A stretch of 64,000 nucleotides of DNA from Actinomycetospora chiangmaiensis DSM 45062 (lineage in GTDB: Bacteria; Actinomycetota; Actinomycetes; Mycobacteriales; Pseudonocardiaceae). Below are positions 57,136 through 64,000 of the stretch, piece after piece. The notes beneath the pieces were generated by a model that saw only the letters and a program-made list of their open reading frames with translations, was not told the origin of the DNA and did not search any database. How positions within the stretch are numbered: position 1 is the first letter of the stretch; each line of letters opens with the position of its first letter. The position numbers were made by a program, and so were the translations under genes. The DNA lies in the NCBI RefSeq assembly GCF_000379625.1, contig NZ_KB903229.1:104247-168246 (forward strand), written 5' to 3'.

Positions 57136-59430
57136 ATGGCGGTGGATGTCGGGTCCGAGGCGGTCACGAGGGCCGACGGGGCCGGTGAGGTGATCGTGCT
57201 CGGTGCGGCCCGCACCGCGCCCGAGCGGGATCTCGTCGGTGAGTGGGCGGCGGAGCACCACCCCGGCGCCCCGGTCTGCCTCACCCAGGACGACCTCGAC
57301 CGCGCCTTGGCGGCCGCGACGCCGACGACGACGGTGGTGCCCGTCCGCGTCACGTGGCTGCCGCCGACCCGCGCCGCCCAGTGGGCGGACGGCACCGGGG
57401 CGCCGCCGCAGCGGCCGAAGCCGGCCGACCTGCTCGCCCTCGTCGGTCACCGTCGGCCGCCCGCCTTCTGGCAGCGCCGGCTCGCCCGTGCCGTCCCGGA
57501 GCGGGTCCGCGTGGTGGAGGGCGAGCCCGCGACCCTCGCCGACCTCGTCCGCCGCCACGACGCCCAGGCCCGCGAGGAACCGCTGGCCGCCTACGTGCAC
57601 CGGGCGGGCGTCCTGTCCTGCGAGCGGGCCGAGCGGGCCGTGATCGGTGACCACTACACGGTGCCGCGGCTGGTGGTGGAGCAGATCGTCGCGTCGACCG
57701 CGGTGCGGGAGAAGGTGCGCGGGCTCGCCGAGAAGGAGGGACGCCCCTTCGACGAGGTGCTCGACGAGATGCGCGCCCGCCTCGCCGACCTCGCGGCCGT
57801 GCAGAACCCGCTGTCGATCGACGCCTTCCGCACCCTCCTGGCCCCGATGCACGCCTCGGCGTGGGAGGTCGACGTCGACGCCGAGACCGTCGAGCCCTTG
57901 CGGGAGCTCAGCCGCACCGCGCCGCTGGTCTTCCTCCCGACCCACCGCTCCTACGCCGACCCGCTCGTCCTCGGCGAGGTGCTGCGCGAGGAGGGGCTGC
58001 CCCGCAACACGGTGCTCGGCGGCAACAACATGTCGTTCTGGCCGATCGGGCCGCTCGGCAAGCGCGCGGGCGTGGTGTTCATCCGGCGCTCGAGCGGCGA
58101 CGACATGGTCTACCGGCTCGCACTGCGCGAGTACATCGCGCACCTCGTGGCGAAGCGCTTCAACCTCGAGTGGTACATCGAGGGCGGCCGGTCGCGGACC
58201 GGGAAGCTGCGCCGGCCCAGCCTGGGGCTGCTCTCCTACCTCGTCGGGGCGCTCGACGACGGCCGCGTCCCGGACGTGCAGCTCGTCCCGACGTCGATGG
58301 TCTACGACCGGCTCTACGAGCTCGACGCGATGGCCGCCGAGCAGGGCGGGCAGGGCAAGTCCGCCGAGGGCCTCGGGTGGCTCGCGCGCTACGTACGCGG
58401 CCAGCGGCACAACCACGGCAACGCCCGGGTGCGCTTCGGCGCACCGTTCTCCCTCGCGGACGCCCTCGCCGAGGCCGGCGACGGACCGAACCGGCTGGAC
58501 AAGCTCGCCTTCACGATCTGCGACGGCATCAACCGCGCGACGCCGGCCACCCCGACCGCCCTGGTCACGTTCGCGCTGCTCGGGACGGGTGGCCGGGCGC
58601 TGACCCACGACCAGATCCGGGTGTCCACCGGGCCGCTGCTCGACCACCTCGACGCCCTCGGCCGTCCGGGGCCCCGCGAGGGCCTGCACGACGACGGGCT
58701 CTCCCGCACCCTGCAGCGGCTGGTCACCGGGCAGGTGGTCGAGCGCTACGACGGCGGGGACGAGCCGGTCTGGTCGATCCGCGACGGCCGCCACCGGGTC
58801 GCCGCGTTCTACCGCAACGGCGCGATCCACCACTTCGTCGACCGCGCGATCGTGGAGATGGCCCTGCTCGCGGCGTCCCGTGCGCCCGCGGGCTCCGACC
58901 CGGTCGAGGTGGCGTGGGCGGACGCCCTCGCCCTGCGCGACCTGCTGAAGTTCGAGTTCTTCTTCCCCTCCAGACGACGGTTCTCCGAGGCGATCACCGC
59001 GGAGACCGACCTGATCGACGCCCGGTGGCGCGAGCTGGTGGCGGACGGCGGTGCGACGGCCCTGCTCGACCGCGCCCGGTTCCTCGTCGCGCCCCGGACC
59101 CTCCGCTCGTTCGTCGACGCGCAGTGGGTCGTGGCCACCAAGCTCGCCGGCGCGGATCCGACGGCCGAGGTCGACCCGAAGGCGTTCCCGACGGAGTGCC
59201 TGGGGCTGGGCCGCCAGATGCTGCGGCAGGGCCGGGTCGCGCGGCCGGACTCGGTGTCGACGGAGCTCTACGCGTCCGCGCTCGACCTCGCGCGCAACCG
59301 CGGCGTGGTCGGCGAGGGAGCGACCCGCGAGGGGCGGGCGGCCTTCCTCGCCGAGATCGACGACGTGCGGGACCGGCTCGTGGAGCTGGCCCGGCTCGAG
59401 GAACGACGGACCGAGGAGCTGCTGGCATGA
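57136..59430 (+). CDS. plsB: Glycerol-3-phosphate 1-O-acyltransferase (PlsB type)
   Basis: 764 residues. First acylation of sn-glycerol-3-phosphate at the membrane. Motifs: HRSYADPL (His270-x4-Asp275, block I), GVVFIRRSSGDD (block II), YIEGGRSRTGK (block III) and VPTSMVYDRL (block IV). Start is ATG 57136 (GTG 57127 is also possible); ribosome site is weak. It overlaps the next gene, a HAD-PlsC fusion, by 4 bases (ATGA), which overlaps a WS/DGAT by 4, making a glycerolipid operon. The LacZ-length N- and C-terminal extensions are usual for the mycobacterial PlsB2-like class. Confidence 0.92.
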   Translation: MAVDVGSEAVTRADGAGEVIVLGAARTAPERDLVGEWAAEHHPGAPVCLTQDDLDRALAAATPTTTVVPVRVTWLPPTRAAQWADGTGAPPQRPKPADLLALVGHRRPPAFWQRRLARAVPERVRVVEGEPATLADLVRRHDAQAREEPLAAYVHRAGVLSCERAERAVIGDHYTVPRLVVEQIVASTAVREKVRGLAEKEGRPFDEVLDEMRARLADLAAVQNPLSIDAFRTLLAPMHASAWEVDVDAETVEPLRELSRTAPLVFLPTHRSYADPLVLGEVLREEGLPRNTVLGGNNMSFWPIGPLGKRAGVVFIRRSSGDDMVYRLALREYIAHLVAKRFNLEWYIEGGRSRTGKLRRPSLGLLSYLVGALDDGRVPDVQLVPTSMVYDRLYELDAMAAEQGGQGKSAEGLGWLARYVRGQRHNHGNARVRFGAPFSLADALAEAGDGPNRLDKLAFTICDGINRATPATPTALVTFALLGTGGRALTHDQIRVSTGPLLDHLDALGRPGPREGLHDDGLSRTLQRLVTGQVVERYDGGDEPVWSIRDGRHRVAAFYRNGAIHHFVDRAIVEMALLAASRAPAGSDPVEVAWADALALRDLLKFEFFFPSRRRFSEAITAETDLIDARWRELVADGGATALLDRARFLVAPRTLRSFVDAQWVVATKLAGADPTAEVDPKAFPTECLGLGRQMLRQGRVARPDSVSTELYASALDLARNRGVVGEGATREGRAAFLAEIDDVRDRLVELARLEERRTEELLA

Positions 59431-60851
59431 CCGTCGCCGTGGTCGGACCCGAGGCCGGACCCGAGGGCGCCCTGGCCGCCCGGATCGACGCCGCCCCCGC
59501 CGGCGAGGTGGTCACCGCGTTCGTCGTGGTGGACGGCGGCCTGCTCGCGGGCAACCCGCTGGCCCCGTTCGCGGCGCCGGACTCGCTGTGGGGCCGCCTC
59601 GTGGCGGACGTCCGCTCGGGGCTGGCCGGACCCGCCGTCGTGACTCCCGCGGACGTCACGCACGTGGTGCGCGCCCGCCGCGGCCGCCCGGTCGCGGAGG
59701 TGGCCGACGAGTGCGCCGCGACCTTCCGGGACACCACCGCCGCGTGGCTGCACCCCGAGGTGTGGCGGCTGGCCGTCCGGCACCTCGGGCGCGGTCACCG
59801 CGTGGTGCTCGTGTCCGCAGCGACCCCGCTCGACGTGGCCCCGCTCGCCGAGGCGCTCGGCGCCGACGACGTGGTGGCGACGCGGCTGTCGGTGGCGGGC
59901 ACGGGGGAGGACGCGGTCGTCGCCGGGCTGGGCTCCCCGGTGTGCGCCGGCCCCGACGCCGCCGCCGCGGTGGTGGGGTGGGCCGACGACCACGAGGTCG
60001 ACCTCGGGCAGGCGTTCGTCTACGCCCCGGCCGCGGACCGCCCGGTGCTGGACCTGGCGGCGCACCCCACCGTGGTCGGGGAGCCCGACGGGGTCCACCC
60101 GGCGCTCCCGGTCGCCCCCCGCGGGGCCGTGCCCCCGGTCGAGGCCATCGGCGGCACCGTCGGCTTCTACGGCGGGTTCCTGACGGCGACCGCGGCCGCC
60201 CTGGGCTCCGGGCTCCTGCGGCTCTCGCGCCACCACGCGATCAACCTCGCGGGCTCGCTCGGCTCGGAGCTGGCCCTCGGCATCGCCGGGGTCGACGTCG
60301 AGGTCGACGGCGCCGAACACCTGTGGTCGGACCGGCCCGCCGTGTTCGTGTTCAACCACCAGAGCGCCCTGGACCCCATCGTCGCCATGACGATGCTGCG
60401 GCACGACTTCACCGGCGTCGCGAAGGCCGAGGCGCGGTCGATGCCCCTGTTCGGGCAGCTGTTCATGTTGGCCGACGTCGCCTTCGTCGAACGCGGCAAC
60501 ACGACGCAGGCCCGCGAGGCCCTCGAACCCGCCGTCGAGAAGGTCCGGCGGGGGATGTCGCTGCTGATGGCACCCGAGGGGACGCGCTCGCCGACGCCCC
60601 GGCCGGGCCGGTTCAAGAAGGGCGCCTTCCACATCGCGATGCAGGCGGGCGTGCCGATGGTGCCGATCGTGCTGGAGAACGCGGGCGAGCTGATGTGGCG
60701 GCACGACGTGACCGTCCGGCCCGGCACGGTGCGCGCCACCGTCCTGCCCCCGATCGACACCGGCGCGTGGAGCGTCGAGACTCTCGACGAGCACGTCGCG
60801 CACGTCCGCGGCCTGTTCCTGGCGACGCTCGGGCTGGGGGAGAAGCAGTGA
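59427..60851 (+). CDS. Degenerate HAD domain fused to 1-acylglycerol-3-phosphate acyltransferase (PlsC)
   Basis: 474 residues. The N-terminal about 200 residues have the SerB-like HAD fold, but motif I, normally FDxDGT, reads AFVVVDGGL (Val34 in place of the nucleophilic Asp), and motif IV lacks the usual DxxxD. It is therefore probably inactive as a phosphatase. The C-terminal half is a PlsC-type acyltransferase with FNHQSALDP (NHx4D), GVAKAE and APEGTRS. Known relatives in mycobacteria (Rv2483c type) have the same fusion. ATG 59427 overlaps plsB by 4 bases. Likely converts lysophosphatidic acid to phosphatidic acid. Confidence 0.88.
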   Translation: MTVAVVGPEAGPEGALAARIDAAPAGEVVTAFVVVDGGLLAGNPLAPFAAPDSLWGRLVADVRSGLAGPAVVTPADVTHVVRARRGRPVAEVADECAATFRDTTAAWLHPEVWRLAVRHLGRGHRVVLVSAATPLDVAPLAEALGADDVVATRLSVAGTGEDAVVAGLGSPVCAGPDAAAAVVGWADDHEVDLGQAFVYAPAADRPVLDLAAHPTVVGEPDGVHPALPVAPRGAVPPVEAIGGTVGFYGGFLTATAAALGSGLLRLSRHHAINLAGSLGSELALGIAGVDVEVDGAEHLWSDRPAVFVFNHQSALDPIVAMTMLRHDFTGVAKAEARSMPLFGQLFMLADVAFVERGNTTQAREALEPAVEKVRRGMSLLMAPEGTRSPTPRPGRFKKGAFHIAMQAGVPMVPIVLENAGELMWRHDVTVRPGTVRATVLPPIDTGAWSVETLDEHVAHVRGLFLATLGLGEKQ

Positions 60852-62272
60852 CCGACACGGGGTTGGCCTGGGCGGACGCCGACGAGATGTCGGCGTTCGA
60901 GACGATGATGTGGCGCGCGGAGGCCGACCCGGCGCTGCGGTCCACCATGGTGGCCGTCGCCGAACTCGACGCGACTCCGGACTGGCCGCGCCTGGTCGCC
61001 GCGCACGACTGGGCGACCCGCATGGTGCCCCGGTTCCGCAAGCGCGTCGTCGAGCCGCCGCTCGGGCTGGGGACGCCGGTGTGGGCCCCGGACCCGAACT
61101 TCGACCTGGACCGCCACGTGCGTCGGGTGTCGGTGCCGTCGGGCGGTGGCTGGTCGGACGTCCTCGCGATCGCCGAGCACCTCGCGCTCACCCCGTTCGA
61201 CCGGGAACGGCCCCCGTGGGAGGGGGTGCTCGTCGAGGGCCTGCCCGACGGGCGGGCCGCCTACCTGCTCAAGCTGCACCACGCGACCACCGACGGACTC
61301 GGCGGCGTGCAGCTGTTCAACGGCCTGCTCAACCGGTCGCGGGAGACCGACCCCGGCAAGCCCCAGCCCGAGCCGCCGACCGAGGACGGCCCCGGTCCCT
61401 GGACCGCGCTCGGCCGCCAGGTGCGCCACGACGCGGAGGCGCTCGCATCCGTGCCGGTCCACATGGTGCGGGCCGCAGGGGCGGCATTGCGGGACCCGAT
61501 CGCGAAGGCCCGGGAGGCGGTCGCGTTCGGGCTGTCGGCGATCCGGGTCGTCGGCGACCCGGGGGCCACGCCGTCCCCGCTGCTCGCGACCCGGGGGCCC
61601 GACTGGCGCTTCATCGCGATGGAACTGCCGTTCGCGCCCTTCCGGGCGGCGGCGAAGGCCTGCGGCGGCAGCGTGAACGACGCCTACCTCGCCGCCCTGC
61701 TCGGCGCGTTCCGGCTCTACCACGAGGCGCTGGGCAGCCCGACCGACACGATCCGGATGTCCATCCCCGTCTCGCTGCGCGCGGACGCCGACGCGGCCGG
61801 CGGCAACCGGATCGCCTCGCTGCGGCTGGCCGGGGCCATCGCCGAGAAGGACCCCGCCGTGCGCATGGCGACGATCGCCGCCGACGTGGCCCGGGGCCGG
61901 GCCGAGCCCGCGGCCGACGACATCGGGCTGGTGTCACCGCTGCTCGCCCGTCTGCCCGGCAGCGTCATGGCGGCGGTCGCGGGCGGCGTGACCAAGGGCA
62001 ACGACCTGCAGGCCTCCAACGTGCCCGGCATCCGCGAGGACGTGTTCCTCGCCGGGGCGAAGGTGGACCGGATGTTCCCCTACGCGCCCCGTCCGGGCTG
62101 CGCCGCGATGATCACGATGCTGACGCACGGCGACACCTGCTGCCTCGGCGCCAACGTCGACCCGGCCGCGATCACCGACCGCGAGCTGTTCGGCCGGTGC
62201 CTGGTGGAGGGCTTCGTCGAGGTGCTCGCCCTGGGACCGGACGGTCCCCCGGAGCCGGTGCTCCGCAGCTGA
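60848..62272 (+). CDS. WS/DGAT family acyltransferase
   Basis: 474 residues of the wax ester synthase/diacylglycerol acyltransferase family. The catalytic HHxxxDG motif is HHATTDG (His144, His145, Asp149). The C-terminal DUF1298 region carries PVSLRADADAAGGNRIA and NVPGIREDVFLAGAKV. Ends the glycerolipid operon; GTG 60848 overlaps the HAD-PlsC stop by 4 bases. Expected to make triacylglycerol or wax esters. Confidence 0.92.
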   Translation: MTDTGLAWADADEMSAFETMMWRAEADPALRSTMVAVAELDATPDWPRLVAAHDWATRMVPRFRKRVVEPPLGLGTPVWAPDPNFDLDRHVRRVSVPSGGGWSDVLAIAEHLALTPFDRERPPWEGVLVEGLPDGRAAYLLKLHHATTDGLGGVQLFNGLLNRSRETDPGKPQPEPPTEDGPGPWTALGRQVRHDAEALASVPVHMVRAAGAALRDPIAKAREAVAFGLSAIRVVGDPGATPSPLLATRGPDWRFIAMELPFAPFRAAAKACGGSVNDAYLAALLGAFRLYHEALGSPTDTIRMSIPVSLRADADAAGGNRIASLRLAGAIAEKDPAVRMATIAADVARGRAEPAADDIGLVSPLLARLPGSVMAAVAGGVTKGNDLQASNVPGIREDVFLAGAKVDRMFPYAPRPGCAAMITMLTHGDTCCLGANVDPAAITDRELFGRCLVEGFVEVLALGPDGPPEPVLRS

Positions 62273-62277
62273 GCCGC

Positions 62278-62544
62278 TCAGCCCGCGCGCAGCCCGCGGA
62301 GCCGGTCGAGCAGGGAGGGCCGACGGTCCGCGGGGTCGGCCTCCCCGGTCGCGGCGGCGCACTCGGGGCAGCGGGCGGCCGGCGGGCTGGCCAGCGAGGA
62401 CGCCCAGACCGTCCGGGTGCAGGCCGCGCGGTGGGCGCCGGAGACCGGGTCGTGGTGCAGCACCGCGTGGTCGCGGCCGTCGACGGCGCAGGTGAGCCAG
62501 TGCGCGCGACCGTGCAGCGCGCCGTGGTCGACGGGAGCGGCCAT
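62278..62544 (-). CDS. Small Cys/His-containing protein of the DUF397 unit
   Basis: 88 residues. Conserved-looking Cys/His residues: HWLTCAVDG, HHDPVSGAHRAACT and ARCPECAA. They could form a small zinc-binding fold. Small zinc-finger-like genes often sit next to DUF397/XRE pairs in Pseudonocardiales and Streptomyces. ATG 62544 shares one base with the DUF397 stop (TGATG), so it is coupled. Function unknown. Confidence 0.7.
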   Translation of the reverse strand: MAAPVDHGALHGRAHWLTCAVDGRDHAVLHHDPVSGAHRAACTRTVWASSLASPPAARCPECAAATGEADPADRRPSLLDRLRGLRAG

Positions 62545-62768
62545 CACGCGCCCTCGAGGAGGTCGTCGAACCGGCCCGCGCGGACGTCGGAGAGGAACGC
62601 GCCGAGGTCGGCGCGGGTGAGCAGCAGCGCCGCGTCGTCCGGGTACCGGGAGTTGCGGACGGCGACCCGCCCGGCGACGGCGGCCAGCTCCACGCAGTTG
62701 CCCTGCTTGCCGCTGTGCCGGCTGCGGCGCCAGGCCGCGCCGGCGAGGAGCGAGGCCGTGGTGTGCAT
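62544..62768 (-). CDS. DUF397 domain-containing protein
   Basis: 74 residues. The DUF397 pattern is clear: WRRSRHSGKQGNCVELA, VRNSRYPDDAALLLTRADLGAFLSDVRAGRFDDLL. DUF397 proteins are typically encoded next to a Scr1-type XRE regulator that they interact with. Start ATG 62768; the XRE gene ends 95 bases upstream. Confidence 0.88.
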   Translation of the reverse strand: MHTTASLLAGAAWRRSRHSGKQGNCVELAAVAGRVAVRNSRYPDDAALLLTRADLGAFLSDVRAGRFDDLLEGA

Positions 62769-62863
62769 CGGTCGTCCCGTCCGCCGTCGTTGAATCCCGG
62801 ACGACGGTAGCACCCGCGCGAGCCGTCTGCATGTGCAGAAGCTCCCGTCGCGTGCCGGAGGCG

Positions 62864-63760
62864 TCAGCCCCGGTCCGCCCGCAGCTTCGCGAGCAGCGCC
62901 CGGCTCTCCTCGGGGCTCAGCGCGTCGATGGTCAGCTCGTCCATCTGCCGCGAGTACTCCTCGACCTCGGCCCGGCGGTCGAGGTAGAGCGCGCCCGTGA
63001 GTCCCTCGATGTAGGTGATGTCGGGGACGTCGGACGCGGCGAAGCGCAGCATGGTGAAGGCGGTCTCGCTGCCGTAGCCCGACAGGTCCGAGGGCAGCAC
63101 CTGCAGCGTGACGTTCGGGCGCCGCGACATCTCCGCGAGGTGGTCGAGCTGGGCCGCCAGCACCGCGTGCCCGCCGATCGGCCGGTGCAGGACCGCCTCC
63201 TCGACGACCGCCCACAGCCGCGGGGCGTCGGGACGGTCGAGGACCCGCTGCCGCTTCATCCGGACCTCGACGCGCTCGCGCTCGGTCGGCGTGGCCCGCT
63301 CGGGGTGGCCGCGCGTGACGATGGCGAGGGCGTAGTCGGCGGTCTGCAGCAGCCCGGGCACGAACAGCAGCTCGTAGGTCTGGATGCGCACCGCCGCGGC
63401 CTCGAGGCCCACGTACTCGGAGAACCAGTCCGGCACGGCCTCACCGGGCCGCTGCCACCAGCCCGGCTCGTTGGCCTGCGTCGCGAGCTCGAGCAGCCGG
63501 GCGCGCCGTTCGGTCTCGCCCTCGCCGTAGAGGGTCAGCAGGTCGTGGACGTCACGGTGCTTGAAGCCGACCTTGCCCGACTCCATCCGGCTGATCTTCG
63601 ACTCGCTGCCGCGGATGTGGTAGCCGGCCGCGCCGCGCGTGACGCCCGCGTCCTCCCGGAGCCGCTTGAGCTGGGCGCCGACGATGATCCGTCGTGCGGT
63701 GGGGCCGGGATCGTCCGGTCCGCCGAAGCCGTCGGGTCCCTCGGCAGCGTTCTCGGCCAC
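62864..63760 (-). CDS. XRE-family regulator with DUF5753 (Scr1-type)
   Basis: 298 residues. N-terminal helix-turn-helix (about 28-90; LKRLREDAGVTRGAAGYHIRGSESKISRMESGKVGF) and a C-terminal DUF5753 sensor (about 110-285; VPDWFSEYVGLEAAAVRIQTYELLFVPGLLQTADYAL, RPNVTLQVLPSD). Paired with the DUF397 gene. Start is a GTG at 63760. Such pairs regulate development in Streptomyces and other actinobacteria. Targets here are not known. Confidence 0.9.
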   Translation of the reverse strand: MAENAAEGPDGFGGPDDPGPTARRIIVGAQLKRLREDAGVTRGAAGYHIRGSESKISRMESGKVGFKHRDVHDLLTLYGEGETERRARLLELATQANEPGWWQRPGEAVPDWFSEYVGLEAAAVRIQTYELLFVPGLLQTADYALAIVTRGHPERATPTERERVEVRMKRQRVLDRPDAPRLWAVVEEAVLHRPIGGHAVLAAQLDHLAEMSRRPNVTLQVLPSDLSGYGSETAFTMLRFAASDVPDITYIEGLTGALYLDRRAEVEEYSRQMDELTIDALSPEESRALLAKLRADRG

Positions 63761-63886
63761 GCCGGTGTCCTCCGGTGTCGGTGACTCCTCGAACGCAGGA
63801 GACTACAGGCCGACGGGGGATTTCCGAACGTGTCGCGGCCGACCGGGCCGGGCATGCCCGCCCGGGTCGGCAGGTGCGGGAGGGTC

Positions 63887-64000
63887 ATGACGGCGGGGTG
63901 GGCCGCGATGCTCGCCCCCGGGCGCCGCGGGGCGGTCGGGGTGCTCTGCGGCGGCGTGCTGCTGTTCGCGATCGACACCTACGTGACGGCGAGCCTCCTG
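63887..64000 (+). CDS. Putative MFS transporter, 3'-truncated by the window edge
   Basis: 38 residues visible from ATG 63887 (GGGAGGG upstream): MTAGWAAMLAPGRRGA, then a hydrophobic helix VGVLCGGVLLFAIDTYVTASLL. The AIDTYVTASLLP pattern is the first helix of an actinobacterial MFS exporter. Cut by the right edge, so the assignment rests on one helix. Confidence 0.6.
   Translation, partial: MTAGWAAMLAPGRRGAVGVLCGGVLLFAIDTYVTASLL

Noticed and set aside
54286-58833. Long minus-strand open frame spanning the molybdopterin gene and the PlsB region
   Set aside because: It crosses genes on both strands and the AraC gene, without motifs; shadow of GC-rich coding.
1-64000. Genomic island or prophage within the window
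   Set aside because: No integrase, transposase, phage structural gene or attachment repeat was seen; the tRNA-Thr has no 3' duplicate in the window.

Overview
The window is chromosomal DNA of a very GC-rich actinomycete, most likely a member of the Pseudonocardiales (Pseudonocardia or Actinomycetospora type). The evidence is the extreme GC3, the many GTG starts, the 4-base ATGA/GTGA start-stop overlaps and the gene content: an F420-type LLM oxidoreductase, WS/DGAT, a PucR regulator, an Lsr2-like DNA-binding tail, and the XRE/DUF397 pair at the right end. There is no integrase, transposase, phage gene or CRISPR array. The assignment to a genus is inference.

Layout. 1-5.5 kb: an arylamine N-acetyltransferase cut by the left edge, two small unknown genes, a cysteine synthase-like/DUF4395/thioredoxin group, tRNA-Thr(CGT), a GH46 chitosanase lipoprotein and a DUF4267 gene with palindromic operators. 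5.7-10.2 kb: a complete oleABCD operon (long-chain olefin or beta-lactone synthesis). 10.2-24.4 kb: esterase, CopG-type protein, SDRs, two YihY/BrkB membrane proteins, a fused indolepyruvate:ferredoxin oxidoreductase, a PucR regulator, a DEAD-box helicase and an FmdB zinc ribbon. 24.6-34.2 kb: a secreted GLPxxP-repeat protein, a DtxR-family regulator with MntR-like ligands, a PEBP protein, a TetR/P450/deaminase unit with an 18-bp palindrome, and a three-gene redox operon (molybdenum enzyme, flavin reductase, disulfide oxidoreductase).

34.2-41.1 kb looks like a magnesium module. An ArsR/SmtB-type regulator faces a MgtA P-type ATPase preceded by a short leader peptide with a strong ribosome binding site. 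Behind it lie an Nramp-related transporter with altered metal ligands and a soluble MgtE-N/CBS protein translationally coupled to its neighbour. A similar operator-like sequence lies before both arsR and the Nramp gene. 41.1-44.5 kb: an overlapping LCP / small membrane protein / RodA-FtsW / tiny membrane protein operon. 44.5-51.6 kb: LLM oxidoreductase, serine hydrolase, a GDT1/UPF0016 exporter under a clear yybP-ykoY manganese riboswitch, then a BLUF photoreceptor followed 17 bases later by an ERCC4 nuclease with an Lsr2-like tail.

51.6-57 kb: a frameshifted DUF3224 gene, a secreted PAAAQ-repeat protein, a CBS protein, a molybdopterin oxidoreductase and a divergent AraC regulator. 57-62.3 kb: a glycerolipid operon (PlsB, a degenerate-HAD/PlsC fusion, WS/DGAT) whose three genes overlap by 4 bases, covering acyl transfer from glycerol-3-phosphate to triacylglycerol except the phosphatidate phosphatase step. 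62.3-64 kb: a small zinc-ribbon-like protein, DUF397 and its XRE regulator, and the start of a membrane transporter cut by the right edge.

The most promising points for follow-up are the leader-peptide/ArsR magnesium module, the BLUF plus ERCC4-Lsr2 pair, the catalytically degenerate HAD fused to PlsC, and the non-fused oleABCD operon.
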